The notes: a model not told the origin generated them from the letters alone. Counted from the stretch's first letter, positions 1 through 9,393 are shown. The stretch is DNA of 64,000 nt from Mesorhizobium helmanticense (GCF_003034915.1 NZ_PZJX01000024.1:186001-250000); one strand, 5' to 3'. Made by a program: numbers and translations.

Positions 1-1
1 C

Positions 2-1372
2 CGCTCGCTGCGCGGCACCAAGGAGGGCTGCGCCGAAGGCGATTGCGGCGCTTGCACCGTGCTGGTCGGGCGGCTTTCCGCCGGCAGGCTGGTCTATGAA
101 AGCGTCAATGCCTGCATTCGTTTCCTCGGCTCGCTCGACGGCACCCATGTCGTCACCGTCGAGCATTTGCGCGGCGAGGCTGGCAAATTGCACCCCGTGC
201 AGCAGGCGATGGTCGATTTCCACGGCTCGCAATGCGGCTTCTGCACGCCGGGCTTTGTCATGTCGCTCTATGCGCTCTGGATGAAATCGCCGGCGCCATC
301 GGATGCGGCAATAGAAAAGGCGTTGCAGGGCAATCTCTGCCGCTGCACCGGCTATGAAGCGATCGTGCGCGCGGCACGCGCCATCTCCAGCTACGGCAAG
401 GCGGCCAAGGATCCGTTGGCGGCGGAGCGCAAGGCAATCATCACCAGGCTTACGGCAATGAAGGACGGTGCGCGCGTCGAGATCGGTGCCGGCAAGCAGC
501 GGATGGTCGTGCCGGCCAATGCCGACGATCTGGCAAGCGTGCTCGACAAGGAGCCAGGCGCCACCATCGTTGCCGGCTCGACCGATGTCGGGCTGTGGGT
601 CACCAAGCATATGCGCGACATCTCGCCGGCGGTCTTCATCAACAATCTCGACGGGCTGTGCACGATTTCCGAGAACAAGGGCGTGATATCGATCGGCGCC
701 GGCGTCACCTACAGCGACGCCTTCGTGCTGCTGTCAAAGCGCATCCCGGCGCTTGGGCCGCTGTTCGACCGCATCGGCGGCGAGCAGGTGCGCAACATGG
801 GCACGATCGGTGGTAACATTGCCAACGGCTCGCCGATCGGCGACACGCCGCCGCCGCTGATCGCGCTCGGAGCGCGGCTCACGCTGCGGCGGGGCAAGAA
901 GCGGCGGACGATCCCGCTCGAGGATTTCTTCATCGCCTATGGCAAGCAGGACCGGCTATCAGGCGAATTCGTCGAGGCCGTGCATGTGCCGGTGCCGGCC
1001 AAGGGCACAAAGTTTGCCGTCTACAAGCTCACCAAGCGCCGCGACGAGGACATCACCGCGGCCCTCGGCGCATTCCTGCTGACACTAGCCAGGGATGGTA
1101 CGGTGGCCGATATCCGCATCGCCTATGGCGGCATGGCGGCAACGCCGAAGCGCGCTTCCGCGGTCGAGAAGACGCTGCTCGGCAAGCCCTGGACCGAGGA
1201 GATGGTGCAGGCGGCGATAGCCGAATACGCCAACGACTTCACACCGCTTACCGACATGCGGGCCTCCGCCGAATACCGGGCGCTGGCGGCGAGGAACCTT
1301 TTGCTGCGTTTCTTCGCCGAAACCAGCGGCACCAAGGCGCCGATCCAGGTGACGCGGTACGAGGCAGCCTGA
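2..1372 (+). CDS. xdhA: Xanthine dehydrogenase small subunit, 5' end outside the window
   Basis: This is the iron-sulfur/FAD subunit of xanthine dehydrogenase, which oxidises hypoxanthine and xanthine to urate and passes electrons from the molybdenum centre to NAD. The frame is open from the window edge; a GTG at position 59 is internal because the plant-type [2Fe-2S] motif GCAEGDCGACT lies before it (Cys codons at 29, 44 and 53). The second [2Fe-2S] domain follows, with FCTPGF and LCRCTGYE. The FAD-binding domain shows VAGSTDVG and GTIGGNIANGSPIGD. Roughly the first 40 residues are missing upstream of the window. Its stop overlaps the start of xdhB by one base (TGATG), which points to translational coupling. 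The assignment is secure because all cofactor motifs and the gene order match the family. Confidence 0.95.
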   Translation, partial: RSLRGTKEGCAEGDCGACTVLVGRLSAGRLVYESVNACIRFLGSLDGTHVVTVEHLRGEAGKLHPVQQAMVDFHGSQCGFCTPGFVMSLYALWMKSPAPSDAAIEKALQGNLCRCTGYEAIVRAARAISSYGKAAKDPLAAERKAIITRLTAMKDGARVEIGAGKQRMVVPANADDLASVLDKEPGATIVAGSTDVGLWVTKHMRDISPAVFINNLDGLCTISENKGVISIGAGVTYSDAFVLLSKRIPALGPLFDRIGGEQVRNMGTIGGNIANGSPIGDTPPPLIALGARLTLRRGKKRRTIPLEDFFIAYGKQDRLSGEFVEAVHVPVPAKGTKFAVYKLTKRRDEDITAALGAFLLTLARDGTVADIRIAYGGMAATPKRASAVEKTLLGKPWTEEMVQAAIAEYANDFTPLTDMRASAEYRALAARNLLLRFFAETSGTKAPIQVTRYEAA

Positions 1373-3723
1373 TGAACAAGCACGCGACCCCCGACCTCAA
1401 GGCGCAGAAGATCAAGGGCGGCGTCGCCACCGACCAGCGCCATGATTCCGCGCACAAGCATGTCAGCGGCACGGCCGTCTATATCGACGACATGCCGGAG
1501 CCGGCAGGCACGCTGCATGGCTGCCTCGGCCTTTCCAATGCAACGCATGCCACCATCACGAAAATGGACCTGTCGGCGGTGCGCGCCGCACCCGGCGTGG
1601 TCGACGTGCTGACGGCCAGGGATGTTCCCGGCGAAAACGACATTTCGCCGACCGGCCGCCATGACGAGCCGGTGCTTGCTGACGGCGAGGTGCAATTCCA
1701 TGGCCAGCCGATCTTCTGTGTCATCGCCGAGACGCGTGAACAGGCGCGCCGCGCCACCAGGCTGGCCAAGGTCGAGTACAAGGAATTGCCTTTCGTCACC
1801 GACATCGGCGAGCTCGATCCCCGCAAGGACAAGCTGGTTACGCCGCCGCTGACGCTCAGGCGCGGCGATGCCGCCGCGGCGATCACGGCGGCGCCGCGCC
1901 GGCTCAAGGGGCAGATGCGCATTGGCGGCCAGGAGCATTTCTATCTCGAAGGCCATATCGCCATGGCCATTCCCGGCGAGGACCAGGACGTCACCATCTA
2001 TTCCTCGACCCAGCATCCGAGCGAAGTCCAGCATATGGTCAGCCACGCGCTCGGCGTGCAGAGCAATGCCATCACCGTGGAAATCCGCCGCATGGGCGGC
2101 GGCTTCGGCGGCAAGGAAACGCAAGGCAACCAGTTCGCCGCACTCGCGGCGATCGCTGCGAAACGGCACCACCGCGCGGTAAAAATCCGCCCCGACCGCG
2201 ACGATGACATGATCGCAACCGGCAAGCGCCACGACTTCCTCGTCGACTACGAGGTCGGCTTCGATGACGAGGGCAACATATCAGGCGTCGACTTCATGTT
2301 CGCGGCGCGCTGCGGCTTCTCGTCGGACCTGTCCGGCCCGGTCACCGACCGCGCGCTGTTCCACTGCGACAACACCTATTTCTGGCCGGCGGTGCATGCG
2401 CAATCGGCGCCGCTCTACACCAACACCGTGTCGAACACCGCCTTTCGCGGCTTCGGTGGCCCGCAAGGCATGGTCGGCGCCGAGCGTGTCATCGACGAGG
2501 TCGCCTTTGCCGTCGGCAAGGACCCGCTCGAGATCCGCAAGCAGAATTTCTACGGCACCTCGGATCGCAACATCACGCCCTATCACCAGACGGTCGAGGA
2601 CAACATCATCCATCGCATCGTCGCCGAGCTGGAGGCCAGCTCGCATTATGCACGTCGTCGCCGGACCATCGAAGCCTTCAATGCGAACAGCCGCTGGGTT
2701 AAACGCGGGCTGGCGCTGACGCCGGTCAAGTTCGGCATTTCCTTCACCGCCACGCATTACAATCAGGCTGGCGCGCTGGTGCATGTCTACACCGACGGTT
2801 CGGTGCATCTGAACCATGGCGGTACCGAGATGGGGCAGGGTCTCTACCTCAAGGTCGCGCAAGTGGTGGCGGAAGAGTTCCAGATCGATCTCGACCAGGT
2901 CAAGATCACCGCAACGACGACCGGCAAGGTACCGAACACCTCGGCCACCGCTGCCTCGTCCGGCTCCGATCTCAACGGCATGGCGGCGCAGAACGGCGCC
3001 CGCCAGATCAAGGACCGGCTGACCGAGTTCGCCGCCGAAGAATACCAGGTGCCGCGCGACCAGGTGCTGTTCCTGCCCAACCGGGTACGCATCGGCAATC
3101 AGGAGATCGCCTTCGCCGACCTCGTCAAGCAGGCCTATATGGCCCGCATCCAGCTTTCGGCGGCGGGTTTCTACAAGACGCCGAAAATCCACTGGAACCG
3201 CGACAAGGGCCAAGGCCGTCCCTTCTATTATTTCGCCTATGGCGCCTCCTGCTCGGAAGTCTCGGTCGACACGCTGACCGGCGAATATGTGGTCGAGCGC
3301 ACCGATATTCTGCACGAGACCGGCCGCTCGCTGAACCGCGCCATCGACCTCGGCCAGATCGAGGGCGGCTTCATCCAGGGCATGGGCTGGCTGACGACGG
3401 AGGAACTCTGGTGGGACGCCAAGGGCCGGCTGCGCACCCATGCGCCGTCGACCTACAAGATCCCCTTGGCCTCCGACCGGCCCAAGATATTCAACGTCAC
3501 GCTGGCCGACTGGCCGGAGGCGCATGAACCGACCGTGCATCGCTCCAAGGCCGTCGGCGAGCCGCCGTTCCCGCTCGGCATGTCGGTGCTGCATGCGCTG
3601 TCGGACGCGGTGGCCAGCGTTGCCGATCACAAGATATGCCCGCGCCTCGACGCACCGGCGACGCCGGAACGGGTACTGATGGCGATCGAGCGACTGAAAG
3701 CGGAGGCCAAGGCGAGGACCTGA
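1372..3723 (+). CDS. xdhB: Xanthine dehydrogenase molybdopterin-binding subunit
   Basis: This is the large, 783-residue catalytic subunit that binds the molybdenum cofactor and hydroxylates purines. The family's cofactor-binding elements are visible in order: MGGGFGGKE around residue 241, RGFGGPQG around 360, EMGQGLY around 486, and VGEPPFPLG around 728, whose Glu is the expected catalytic base. The length is normal for bacterial XdhB. The ATG shares its first base with the xdhA stop codon, and xdhC follows after 61 bases, so the three genes form one transcription unit. The enzyme is a cytoplasmic heterodimer or dimer of heterodimers with XdhA. Nothing looks broken. Confidence 0.96.
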   Translation: MNKHATPDLKAQKIKGGVATDQRHDSAHKHVSGTAVYIDDMPEPAGTLHGCLGLSNATHATITKMDLSAVRAAPGVVDVLTARDVPGENDISPTGRHDEPVLADGEVQFHGQPIFCVIAETREQARRATRLAKVEYKELPFVTDIGELDPRKDKLVTPPLTLRRGDAAAAITAAPRRLKGQMRIGGQEHFYLEGHIAMAIPGEDQDVTIYSSTQHPSEVQHMVSHALGVQSNAITVEIRRMGGGFGGKETQGNQFAALAAIAAKRHHRAVKIRPDRDDDMIATGKRHDFLVDYEVGFDDEGNISGVDFMFAARCGFSSDLSGPVTDRALFHCDNTYFWPAVHAQSAPLYTNTVSNTAFRGFGGPQGMVGAERVIDEVAFAVGKDPLEIRKQNFYGTSDRNITPYHQTVEDNIIHRIVAELEASSHYARRRRTIEAFNANSRWVKRGLALTPVKFGISFTATHYNQAGALVHVYTDGSVHLNHGGTEMGQGLYLKVAQVVAEEFQIDLDQVKITATTTGKVPNTSATAASSGSDLNGMAAQNGARQIKDRLTEFAAEEYQVPRDQVLFLPNRVRIGNQEIAFADLVKQAYMARIQLSAAGFYKTPKIHWNRDKGQGRPFYYFAYGASCSEVSVDTLTGEYVVERTDILHETGRSLNRAIDLGQIEGGFIQGMGWLTTEELWWDAKGRLRTHAPSTYKIPLASDRPKIFNVTLADWPEAHEPTVHRSKAVGEPPFPLGMSVLHALSDAVASVADHKICPRLDAPATPERVLMAIERLKAEAKART

Positions 3724-3784
3724 TCCGGTCAAACGTGCAAATCCAGCCTGAAAAGCCTATATTTCCCCTTCGGGAACGTGAGCC

Positions 3785-4768
3785 ATGAACTCGAAAGTGC
3801 AAAGCCTGAAAGACTTCCTTGCTGGGCAAGGTCGCCTTGCGCTGGTCGAGGTCGCCGGCACAAAAGGCTCGACGCCGCGCGAGAAGGGCGCCTTCATGCT
3901 GGTCTCGGCATCGGCGATATCAGGCACGATCGGCGGCGGCCAGCTCGAATACATGGCGATCGACAAGGCACGGCAGCTCCTTTTCTCCCCCCTCGAGGGG
4001 GAGATGGCCGCGAAGCGGCCAGAGGGGGTCGTCTCAGAAGGCACCGCCAAAGCGTCGAGCGCTGCCGCGGCGACCCCACCCGACGGCTTCGTCGCCACCC
4101 TCCCCTCAAGGGGGAGGGATAGCCGCGCCACGCTCGAGGTTCCGCTCGGGCCGGAGATCGGCCAGTGCTGCGGTGGACGTGTCGAAGTGCTGATCCGGCT
4201 CGTCGATGCGGCGCTGGCGCGGGAACTTGTCACAGCGGCCGAAACCGAGGAGGCCAACCTGCCGCACGTCTACCTCTTCGGCGGCGGCCATGTCGGCCAG
4301 GCGCTGGCGTCGGCGGCGGCCCTGCTGCCGGTGCATGTCGTCGTTATCGAGACGCGGGCCGAGGCGCTGGAGGGCATGCCGGAAACGGTCGAAACAAGGC
4401 TGGCGCCGATGCCCGAAGCGGTCGTGCGCGAAGCGCCGGCGGGAGCCGCCTTCGCCATCCTAACCCATGACCACGCGCTGGATTTCCTGATCGTCGCCGA
4501 GGCGCTGAAGCGCGGCGACACCGCCTATGTCGGCATGATCGGCTCGAAGACCAAGAAGGCGACCTTCAAAAACTGGTTCCTGAAGTCGGCGGAAGGCACC
4601 GAGGCGGAGTTCGCCCGTCTCGTCTCGCCGATCGGCGGCGATGCCGTCAAGGACAAGCGCCCGCAGGTGATCGCAGCACTTGCCGCCGCCGAGATGATGA
4701 AGGCATTGGTTTTCCACACGACATCAAGGCCAGGCCCGGCTTTTCGCGGGAAAGCGATGGCCGAGTAA
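3785..4768 (+). CDS. xdhC: XdhC accessory protein with an internal palindromic repeat
   Basis: XdhC binds the molybdenum cofactor, promotes its sulfuration and inserts it into XdhB. The N-terminal XdhC/CoxI domain (TKGSTPREKGAF, GTIGGGQLEY) and the C-terminal Rossmann-like domain (FGGGHVGQALA, MIGSKTKK) are present, as is GPEIGQCCGGR. The protein is 327 residues, about 46 more than expected. The surplus lies at about residues 67-112, between GGGQLEY and GQCCGGR, and is encoded entirely by an inverted repeat (3983-4120). The repeat keeps frame and adds no stop codon, so the protein could still be made with a low-complexity loop. The start ATG follows xdhB by 61 bases. Whether the inserted loop is tolerated cannot be told from sequence. 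Confidence 0.93.
   Translation: MNSKVQSLKDFLAGQGRLALVEVAGTKGSTPREKGAFMLVSASAISGTIGGGQLEYMAIDKARQLLFSPLEGEMAAKRPEGVVSEGTAKASSAAAATPPDGFVATLPSRGRDSRATLEVPLGPEIGQCCGGRVEVLIRLVDAALARELVTAAETEEANLPHVYLFGGGHVGQALASAAALLPVHVVVIETRAEALEGMPETVETRLAPMPEAVVREAPAGAAFAILTHDHALDFLIVAEALKRGDTAYVGMIGSKTKKATFKNWFLKSAEGTEAEFARLVSPIGGDAVKDKRPQVIAALAAAEMMKALVFHTTSRPGPAFRGKAMAE
3983..4120. repeat. Palindromic repeat inserted in frame within xdhC
   Basis: The arms at about 3983-4031 and 4071-4119 are imperfect reverse complements: each has a C-rich then G-rich end (TCTCCCCCCTCGAGGGGGAG against CTCCCCTCAAGGGGGAGGG) followed by a GCGAAG/CTTCGT-centred inner stem. The unit is 138 bases, divisible by three. It resembles, in architecture and in its terminal hairpin, the intergenic element at 19880-20025. 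Rhizobial genomes carry abundant mosaic palindromes of this kind (RIME-like); membership in a named family is inferred. Confidence 0.85.
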
Positions 4769-4837
4769 CCTCAACTATTTAACCGGCGTCGTTTCCCCAA
4801 GCGAAGGGCAAGAACGTCGGTGCGTGCAGAGCTTGCC

Positions 4838-6103
4838 CTATGCTGGTCGTTTCAGACCGAGATTCTCGCGCAGAGTGCGGCCTTCATACTCCGTGCGGAA
4901 CAGCCCGCGCCGCTGCAGTTCCGGCACGACGAGCGCGGCAAAGGCGTCGAGTTCGCCCGGGAACCAGGACGGCATGACGTTGAATCCGTCGGCAGCGCCG
5001 CCTTCGAACCGTGCCTGCAACTCGTCCGCGACCTGCGCGGCTGTCCCGACGATGCGCCAGTGGCCGCGTGCGCCGGCGAAATGACGGGCAAGCTGGCGGA
5101 TGGAAAGACCGTCGCGGCGTGATTGCTCGACAACCAGCGCCTGTCGGCTTTTCATGCCCTCTGTCTCAGGCAACTCCGGCATCGGTCCGTCAATCGGATA
5201 GCGTCCGAGATCGGAGATGCTGAGATAGCTGGAGAGCAGCGCGACGCCGACATCGTCGGGGATCAGCTCCTGCAGTTCCTCATATTTCTCGCGGGCTTCC
5301 GCTTCCGTTTCGGCCACCACCGGGGAAACGCCCGGCATGATCTTGATGTCGTCCGGCTCGCGCTCATAAGCCGCCAGCCGCCCCTTGAGATCGTCGTAGA
5401 AGGCCTTGGCTTCCTCGAAAGTCTGCGCCGCTGTGAACACCACATCGGCGGTGCGGGCGGCGAGGTCGCGGCCGACGTCCGAGGCGCCGGCCTGAACCAT
5501 CACCGGCGCGCCTTGCGGCGAGCGCGGCAGATCAAGCGCGTCCCTTACCGAAAAGCTCTGGCCGTCATGGTTGAAACCATCCGCGCCCGTGCCGCGCCAG
5601 AGGCCGGTAACGACCTCGGCGAATTCCCGCGCCTGCTCGTAGCGGTCGGCATGGGGCTTGAGGCCCGTCGAGCCGAAATTGGCGGCTTCGATGGGGCTGG
5701 CCGAGGTGACCAGGTTCCAGCCCGCCCGCCCGCCACTCAGATGGTCGAGCGACAGGAAAGTCCGCGCCAGCCCGTAGGGCTCGTTGTAGCTGGTCGACGC
5801 CGTGGAGACGAGGCCGATGCGTTCGGTCTGGACCGCGAGCGCCGAAAGCAGGCTGATCGGTTCGAAGCCGATCGAGCGCGAGGTCTGGCTGGCTATGCCG
5901 ACATTGGCTTCGCGCAGGCCGGCGGCGTCCTCGCAGAAGATCATATCGAACTTCGCCGCCTCCGCCGTGCGCGCCAGCTGGATGTAGTGGTCGATGTCGA
6001 CACCCGCCGTCACATGCGCCTTGGGATGGCGCCAGGCGGCGATATGGTGGCCGGTTGCCCACAGGAAGAGGCCGAGCTTCATCTGGCGTGAGGTGTCGGT
6101 CAT
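4838..6103 (-). CDS. LLM-class flavin-dependent monooxygenase (NtaA/SnaA type)
   Basis: This 421-residue protein belongs to the bacterial luciferase-like monooxygenases of the NtaA/SnaA/DszA group, two-component enzymes that use reduced FMN from a separate reductase. Typical features are the opening KLGLFLWATGHH, the FDMIFCEDA strand, ERIGLVSTASTSYNEPY, LDHLSGGRAGWNLVTS and AANFG near residues 130-160. The ATG at 6103 overlaps the stop of the upstream paralogue by four bases (ATGA); a longer frame to 6151 would overlap that gene deeply and lacks family similarity. It is probably co-transcribed with that gene and a LysR regulator. The substrate is unknown; the family attacks aminopolycarboxylates, sulfonates and sulfur heterocycles. 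No flavin reductase is adjacent. Confidence 0.85.
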   Translation of the reverse strand: MTDTSRQMKLGLFLWATGHHIAAWRHPKAHVTAGVDIDHYIQLARTAEAAKFDMIFCEDAAGLREANVGIASQTSRSIGFEPISLLSALAVQTERIGLVSTASTSYNEPYGLARTFLSLDHLSGGRAGWNLVTSASPIEAANFGSTGLKPHADRYEQAREFAEVVTGLWRGTGADGFNHDGQSFSVRDALDLPRSPQGAPVMVQAGASDVGRDLAARTADVVFTAAQTFEEAKAFYDDLKGRLAAYEREPDDIKIMPGVSPVVAETEAEAREKYEELQELIPDDVGVALLSSYLSISDLGRYPIDGPMPELPETEGMKSRQALVVEQSRRDGLSIRQLARHFAGARGHWRIVGTAAQVADELQARFEGGAADGFNVMPSWFPGELDAFAALVVPELQRRGLFRTEYEGRTLRENLGLKRPA

Positions 6104-7062
6104 CGGTCGCCTCCGGCAAGTCCGAGATGCGAGCGCAGCGTCGCGCCACAATAGCCCTGTCGAAACACGCCGCGGCGACGCAGGTCCGGCAGCACGCGGT
6201 CGACGAAATCGCGGAGCGCCGAAGGCAGAGGCGGCATCAGGATGTTGAACCCGTCGCAGCTTTCCGTCCGGAAAAATGCATCGAGCCTGTCGACGACGAC
6301 ATCGCCCCCGATAGTGATCAGCAGCTTGACCGCCTCCGGTTCACGTCCGCAGGCCACGACACGGCGCTTCAGATCGTCGTGGCGCAGCTTGACGTCCTCC
6401 GCCGCTCCTTCGTCCAGCAGGATGACATCGGCGGTGCGGGCGGCGAAATCGAGGTCGGCCTCCCACAGGCCGGATAGCACGAGCACCGGCCTGTCCTGCG
6501 GTGAGCGCGCCACATTGAGCGGCCCGCGCACCGAGAAAAACTCGCCCTTGTGGTCGAGCAGATGCATCTTTTCCGGGTCGTGGAACCGGCCATCGCTTTT
6601 GTCGAACAACAGCGCGTCCGCCTCCCAGCCATTCCACAAACCCTGAACGACGCCAATATATTCACCTGTGCGGCGACGAAAATCGACAGGGGAAAACCCG
6701 TCCGGCCGGCTGAAATTGGCCGCCTCGCGCGGATCCTGGGCCATGGTCGCACTCCAACCGGCCCGGCCGTGGCTGATGATGTCGAGCGAAGCAAAACGGC
6801 GCGCCAGATTATAGGGCTGGTGGGCGGCCGTCGATGCCGTTGCGACGAGGCCGATCCTGCTTGTCACCGTCGCCAGGGCGGCCAGCAAGGTCGTTGCTTC
6901 GAACGGGCTTCTCGATCCGCCTTTGCCAGGCACGCGATCGGCAAGGACAACCATGTCCAGCCCAGCCGCTTCCAGCTGCCGGACAAAGCCGGCTATGTAG
7001 CTGAAATCCGGACCGGCCTGTCCGGGCGCGGAAGTGATGTTGAGCGAAACGGCGAGATGCAT
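6100..7062 (-). CDS. LLM-class flavin-dependent oxidoreductase, short paralogue
   Basis: This 320-residue luciferase-like oxidoreductase is related to the next gene in the operon. Both carry an IGLVxTASTxxxxPYNLAR-type strand, a GRAGW turn, an EAANF motif, and a similar C-terminus (PDLRRRGVFRQGYCG here, PELQRRGLFRTEYEG in the neighbour). It is about 100 residues shorter, mainly in the region after the flavin phosphate site. The pair may act as two oxygenases or as a heteromer; that is inference. The gene follows the LysR regulator by 59 bases on the same strand and overlaps the next monooxygenase by four bases. The substrate cannot be named. Confidence 0.8.
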   Translation of the reverse strand: MHLAVSLNITSAPGQAGPDFSYIAGFVRQLEAAGLDMVVLADRVPGKGGSRSPFEATTLLAALATVTSRIGLVATASTAAHQPYNLARRFASLDIISHGRAGWSATMAQDPREAANFSRPDGFSPVDFRRRTGEYIGVVQGLWNGWEADALLFDKSDGRFHDPEKMHLLDHKGEFFSVRGPLNVARSPQDRPVLVLSGLWEADLDFAARTADVILLDEGAAEDVKLRHDDLKRRVVACGREPEAVKLLITIGGDVVVDRLDAFFRTESCDGFNILMPPLPSALRDFVDRVLPDLRRRGVFRQGYCGATLRSHLGLAGGDR

Positions 7063-7121
7063 GACGCGAACCTAAGTCCGCCTTCGCGCAAGGCAAGCCC
7101 ATAGAGTGGGCCAGCTGCCCT

Positions 7122-8042
7122 TCACTTGCCGGCCAGAATATCCTTGATCAGCCGCTGGCAGCGCTCAGCCATGAAGTCGAGCAGCAGCCGCACCTTAGGG
7201 TCCTGCAGCTTCTTGTGCGGGTAGACGGCGGCGAACTGCACCGGCGTCGGCGGCGCATTGGCCAGGATCACCTTCAGCCGCCGGTCGCGGATGAACGGCT
7301 CGACCTCGAAACGCGGCTTGTTGATGATGCCGCGGCCCGACAGCGCCCAGCCGGTCAGCACATCGCCATCGTCGGTGTCGTAGGGACCGTGCACCTCGAA
7401 TTTCCGCGGGCCGTCCGCGGTCTGCAGCGTCCACACATATTCGCGCGCGCCGGAATAGCGCAGCATCAGGCAGTCGTGCTTCTTGCCGATAAGCTCCTGC
7501 GGCTCGGCTGGTTCGCCGCGCGCCTCCAGATATTTCGGCGCCGCCACCAGCACCCGTTCGCATTCCATGATGCCGCGCATCCTGAGGCTGGAATCCTCGA
7601 TGATTCCCAGCCGGAAGGCGACGTCGATGCCTTCCTTCATGATATCGACATTGTGATCGGAAAGCCTGAGCCGTACCTCGATATCCGGGTATTTGTCGTG
7701 AAAATCGGGAATGCCCGATGCTACCAGCCGGCGGCCAAGACCCAAGGGCGCCGTGACGCGAATGGTACCGCGCGGCTGGCCGGACAGTGCCGACACAGCG
7801 GCTTCCGCCTCGGTGATCGCTTCCAGCACCTGCTTGGCGCCCGAGTAAAAAACCGTGCCGTGCTCGGTCGGCATCAATTGCCTGGTCGTGCGGTTGAACA
7901 GCCTGACGCCGAGGTGTTTCTCCAGCTCCTTGATGCGGTTGGAGGCAACCGCCGGCGAGATGCGCATATCGCGGCCCGCCGCCGACAGATTGCCGAGTTC
8001 GACGACGCGAACGAAAACGGCGATGTTGTCGAGATAGGCCAT
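7122..8042 (-). CDS. LysR-family transcriptional regulator
   Basis: This 306-residue regulator has an N-terminal winged helix-turn-helix (residues 1-60; FVRVVELGNLSAAGRDM, then RLFNRTTRQL) and a C-terminal periplasmic-binding-protein-like effector domain (FRLGIIED, GRGIINKPRF). I prefer the ATG at 8042 because GAAG lies 9 bases upstream; the ATG at 8051 abuts that sequence. It is divergent from the urate hydroxylase gene (132 bases apart) and co-directional with the two LLM oxygenase genes, so it could control either set. The sequence group is the one in which two residues of the recognition helix are followed by AVASNRIKELE. The effector is unknown. Confidence 0.88.
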   Translation of the reverse strand: MAYLDNIAVFVRVVELGNLSAAGRDMRISPAVASNRIKELEKHLGVRLFNRTTRQLMPTEHGTVFYSGAKQVLEAITEAEAAVSALSGQPRGTIRVTAPLGLGRRLVASGIPDFHDKYPDIEVRLRLSDHNVDIMKEGIDVAFRLGIIEDSSLRMRGIMECERVLVAAPKYLEARGEPAEPQELIGKKHDCLMLRYSGAREYVWTLQTADGPRKFEVHGPYDTDDGDVLTGWALSGRGIINKPRFEVEPFIRDRRLKVILANAPPTPVQFAAVYPHKKLQDPKVRLLLDFMAERCQRLIKDILAGK

Positions 8043-8174
8043 ATGGAACATCTTCGCCGGTTTGCGGTGATCAGCCTAGTATTTTCCATTTTTTTTTGAA
8101 AGTCATCGTGCGCCTCGCCCCTTTCCGTTTGCGCTCCACACCGTAAAGTCAGCCAATCGGCAGGGACGACTTCA

Positions 8175-9392
8175 ATGATGGATTTCGCGATTTTCTGGGA
8201 CTGGCTGAGTTTCGCCGTGCGCTGGCTGCACGTCGTCACCGGCATCGCCTGGATCGGCTCGTCCTTCTATTTCGTCGCGCTCGATCTCGGCCTGCGCCAG
8301 CGTCCGGGCATGCCTGCCGGCGCCTTTGGCGAGGAGTGGCAGGTGCATGGCGGCGGCTTCTACCACATCCAGAAATATCTGGTGGCGCCGGCCGAAATGC
8401 CCGAGCACCTGACCTGGTTCAAATGGGAGTCCTACGCCACCTGGCTGTCGGGCTTCGCCATGCTGTGCGTCGTCTACTACGCCGGCGCCGACCTGTTCCT
8501 TATCGATCCGAATGTGTTGCCCATGTCGGTGCCCACGGGCATCCTGTTGTCACTGGCGACCATCGGCGTCGGCTGGGTGGTCTACGATCTGCTGTGCCGC
8601 TCGCCGCTCGGCAAGAGCGACACCGGCCTGATGCTGGTGCTCTACGGCGTGCTGGTGTTCATCGCCTGGGGGCTTACCCATCTGTTCACCGGCCGCGCTG
8701 CCTTCCTGCATCTCGGCGCCATCACCGCCACGATCATGTCGGCCAATGTCTTCATGGTCATCATCCCCAACCAGAAGATCGTCGTCGCCGACCTGATCGC
8801 CGGTCGAAAGCCCGATCCGAAATATGGCAAGATCGCCAAGCAGCGCTCGCTGCACAACAACTACCTGACGCTGCCCGTTTTGTTCCTGATGCTGTCGAAC
8901 CACTATCCGCTGGCATTTGCTACTGAGTTCAACTGGGTCATCGCCTCACTGGTGTTCATCATCGGCGTGCTGATCCGGCACTATTTCAACACCGTCCATG
9001 CGCGCAAAGGCAACCCGACCTGGACCTGGCTCGCCGCCGCCATCCTGTTCGTCATCATCATCTGGTTGTCGACGGCGCCGAAGGTGCTGACTGGCGAGCC
9101 CAAGGCATCGGCAGCGGCGCAAGTCTACATCGCATCGGCGCATTTCCCCGCCGTGCGCGACACCGTGCTTGGTCGCTGTTCGATGTGCCACACGCAGGAG
9201 CCGGTCTATGAAGGTGTCTACCACACGCCGAAAGGGGTGATGCTGGATACCGATGCGGCCATAGCCGAGCATGCCCGCGAAATCTATTTGCAGGCCGGCC
9301 GCAGCCACGCCATGCCACCTGCCAATGTCACAGAGATCAGCGACAAGGAGCGGGCGCTGCTGGTGACCTGGTTCGAAGGCGCGGGAAAATAG
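8175..9392 (+). CDS. puuD: Urate hydroxylase PuuD, membrane protein with cytochrome c domain
   Basis: PuuD oxidises urate to 5-hydroxyisourate in the membrane and feeds electrons to the respiratory chain, replacing soluble urate oxidase. The N-terminal domain has several hydrophobic segments beginning RWLHVVTGIAWIGSSFYF and contains EEWQVHGGGFYHIQKY, typical of the family. The C-terminus is a cytochrome c domain with CSMCH at residue 335 and a likely axial Met in HAMPP near residue 380. The 405-residue length fits. Two ATG codons stand in tandem at 8175 and 8178. The guanine deaminase gene begins two bases after the stop codon, forming a purine-degradation pair downstream of xdhABC. Confidence 0.93.
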   Translation: MMDFAIFWDWLSFAVRWLHVVTGIAWIGSSFYFVALDLGLRQRPGMPAGAFGEEWQVHGGGFYHIQKYLVAPAEMPEHLTWFKWESYATWLSGFAMLCVVYYAGADLFLIDPNVLPMSVPTGILLSLATIGVGWVVYDLLCRSPLGKSDTGLMLVLYGVLVFIAWGLTHLFTGRAAFLHLGAITATIMSANVFMVIIPNQKIVVADLIAGRKPDPKYGKIAKQRSLHNNYLTLPVLFLMLSNHYPLAFATEFNWVIASLVFIIGVLIRHYFNTVHARKGNPTWTWLAAAILFVIIIWLSTAPKVLTGEPKASAAAQVYIASAHFPAVRDTVLGRCSMCHTQEPVYEGVYHTPKGVMLDTDAAIAEHAREIYLQAGRSHAMPPANVTEISDKERALLVTWFEGAGK

Positions 9393-9393
9393 C

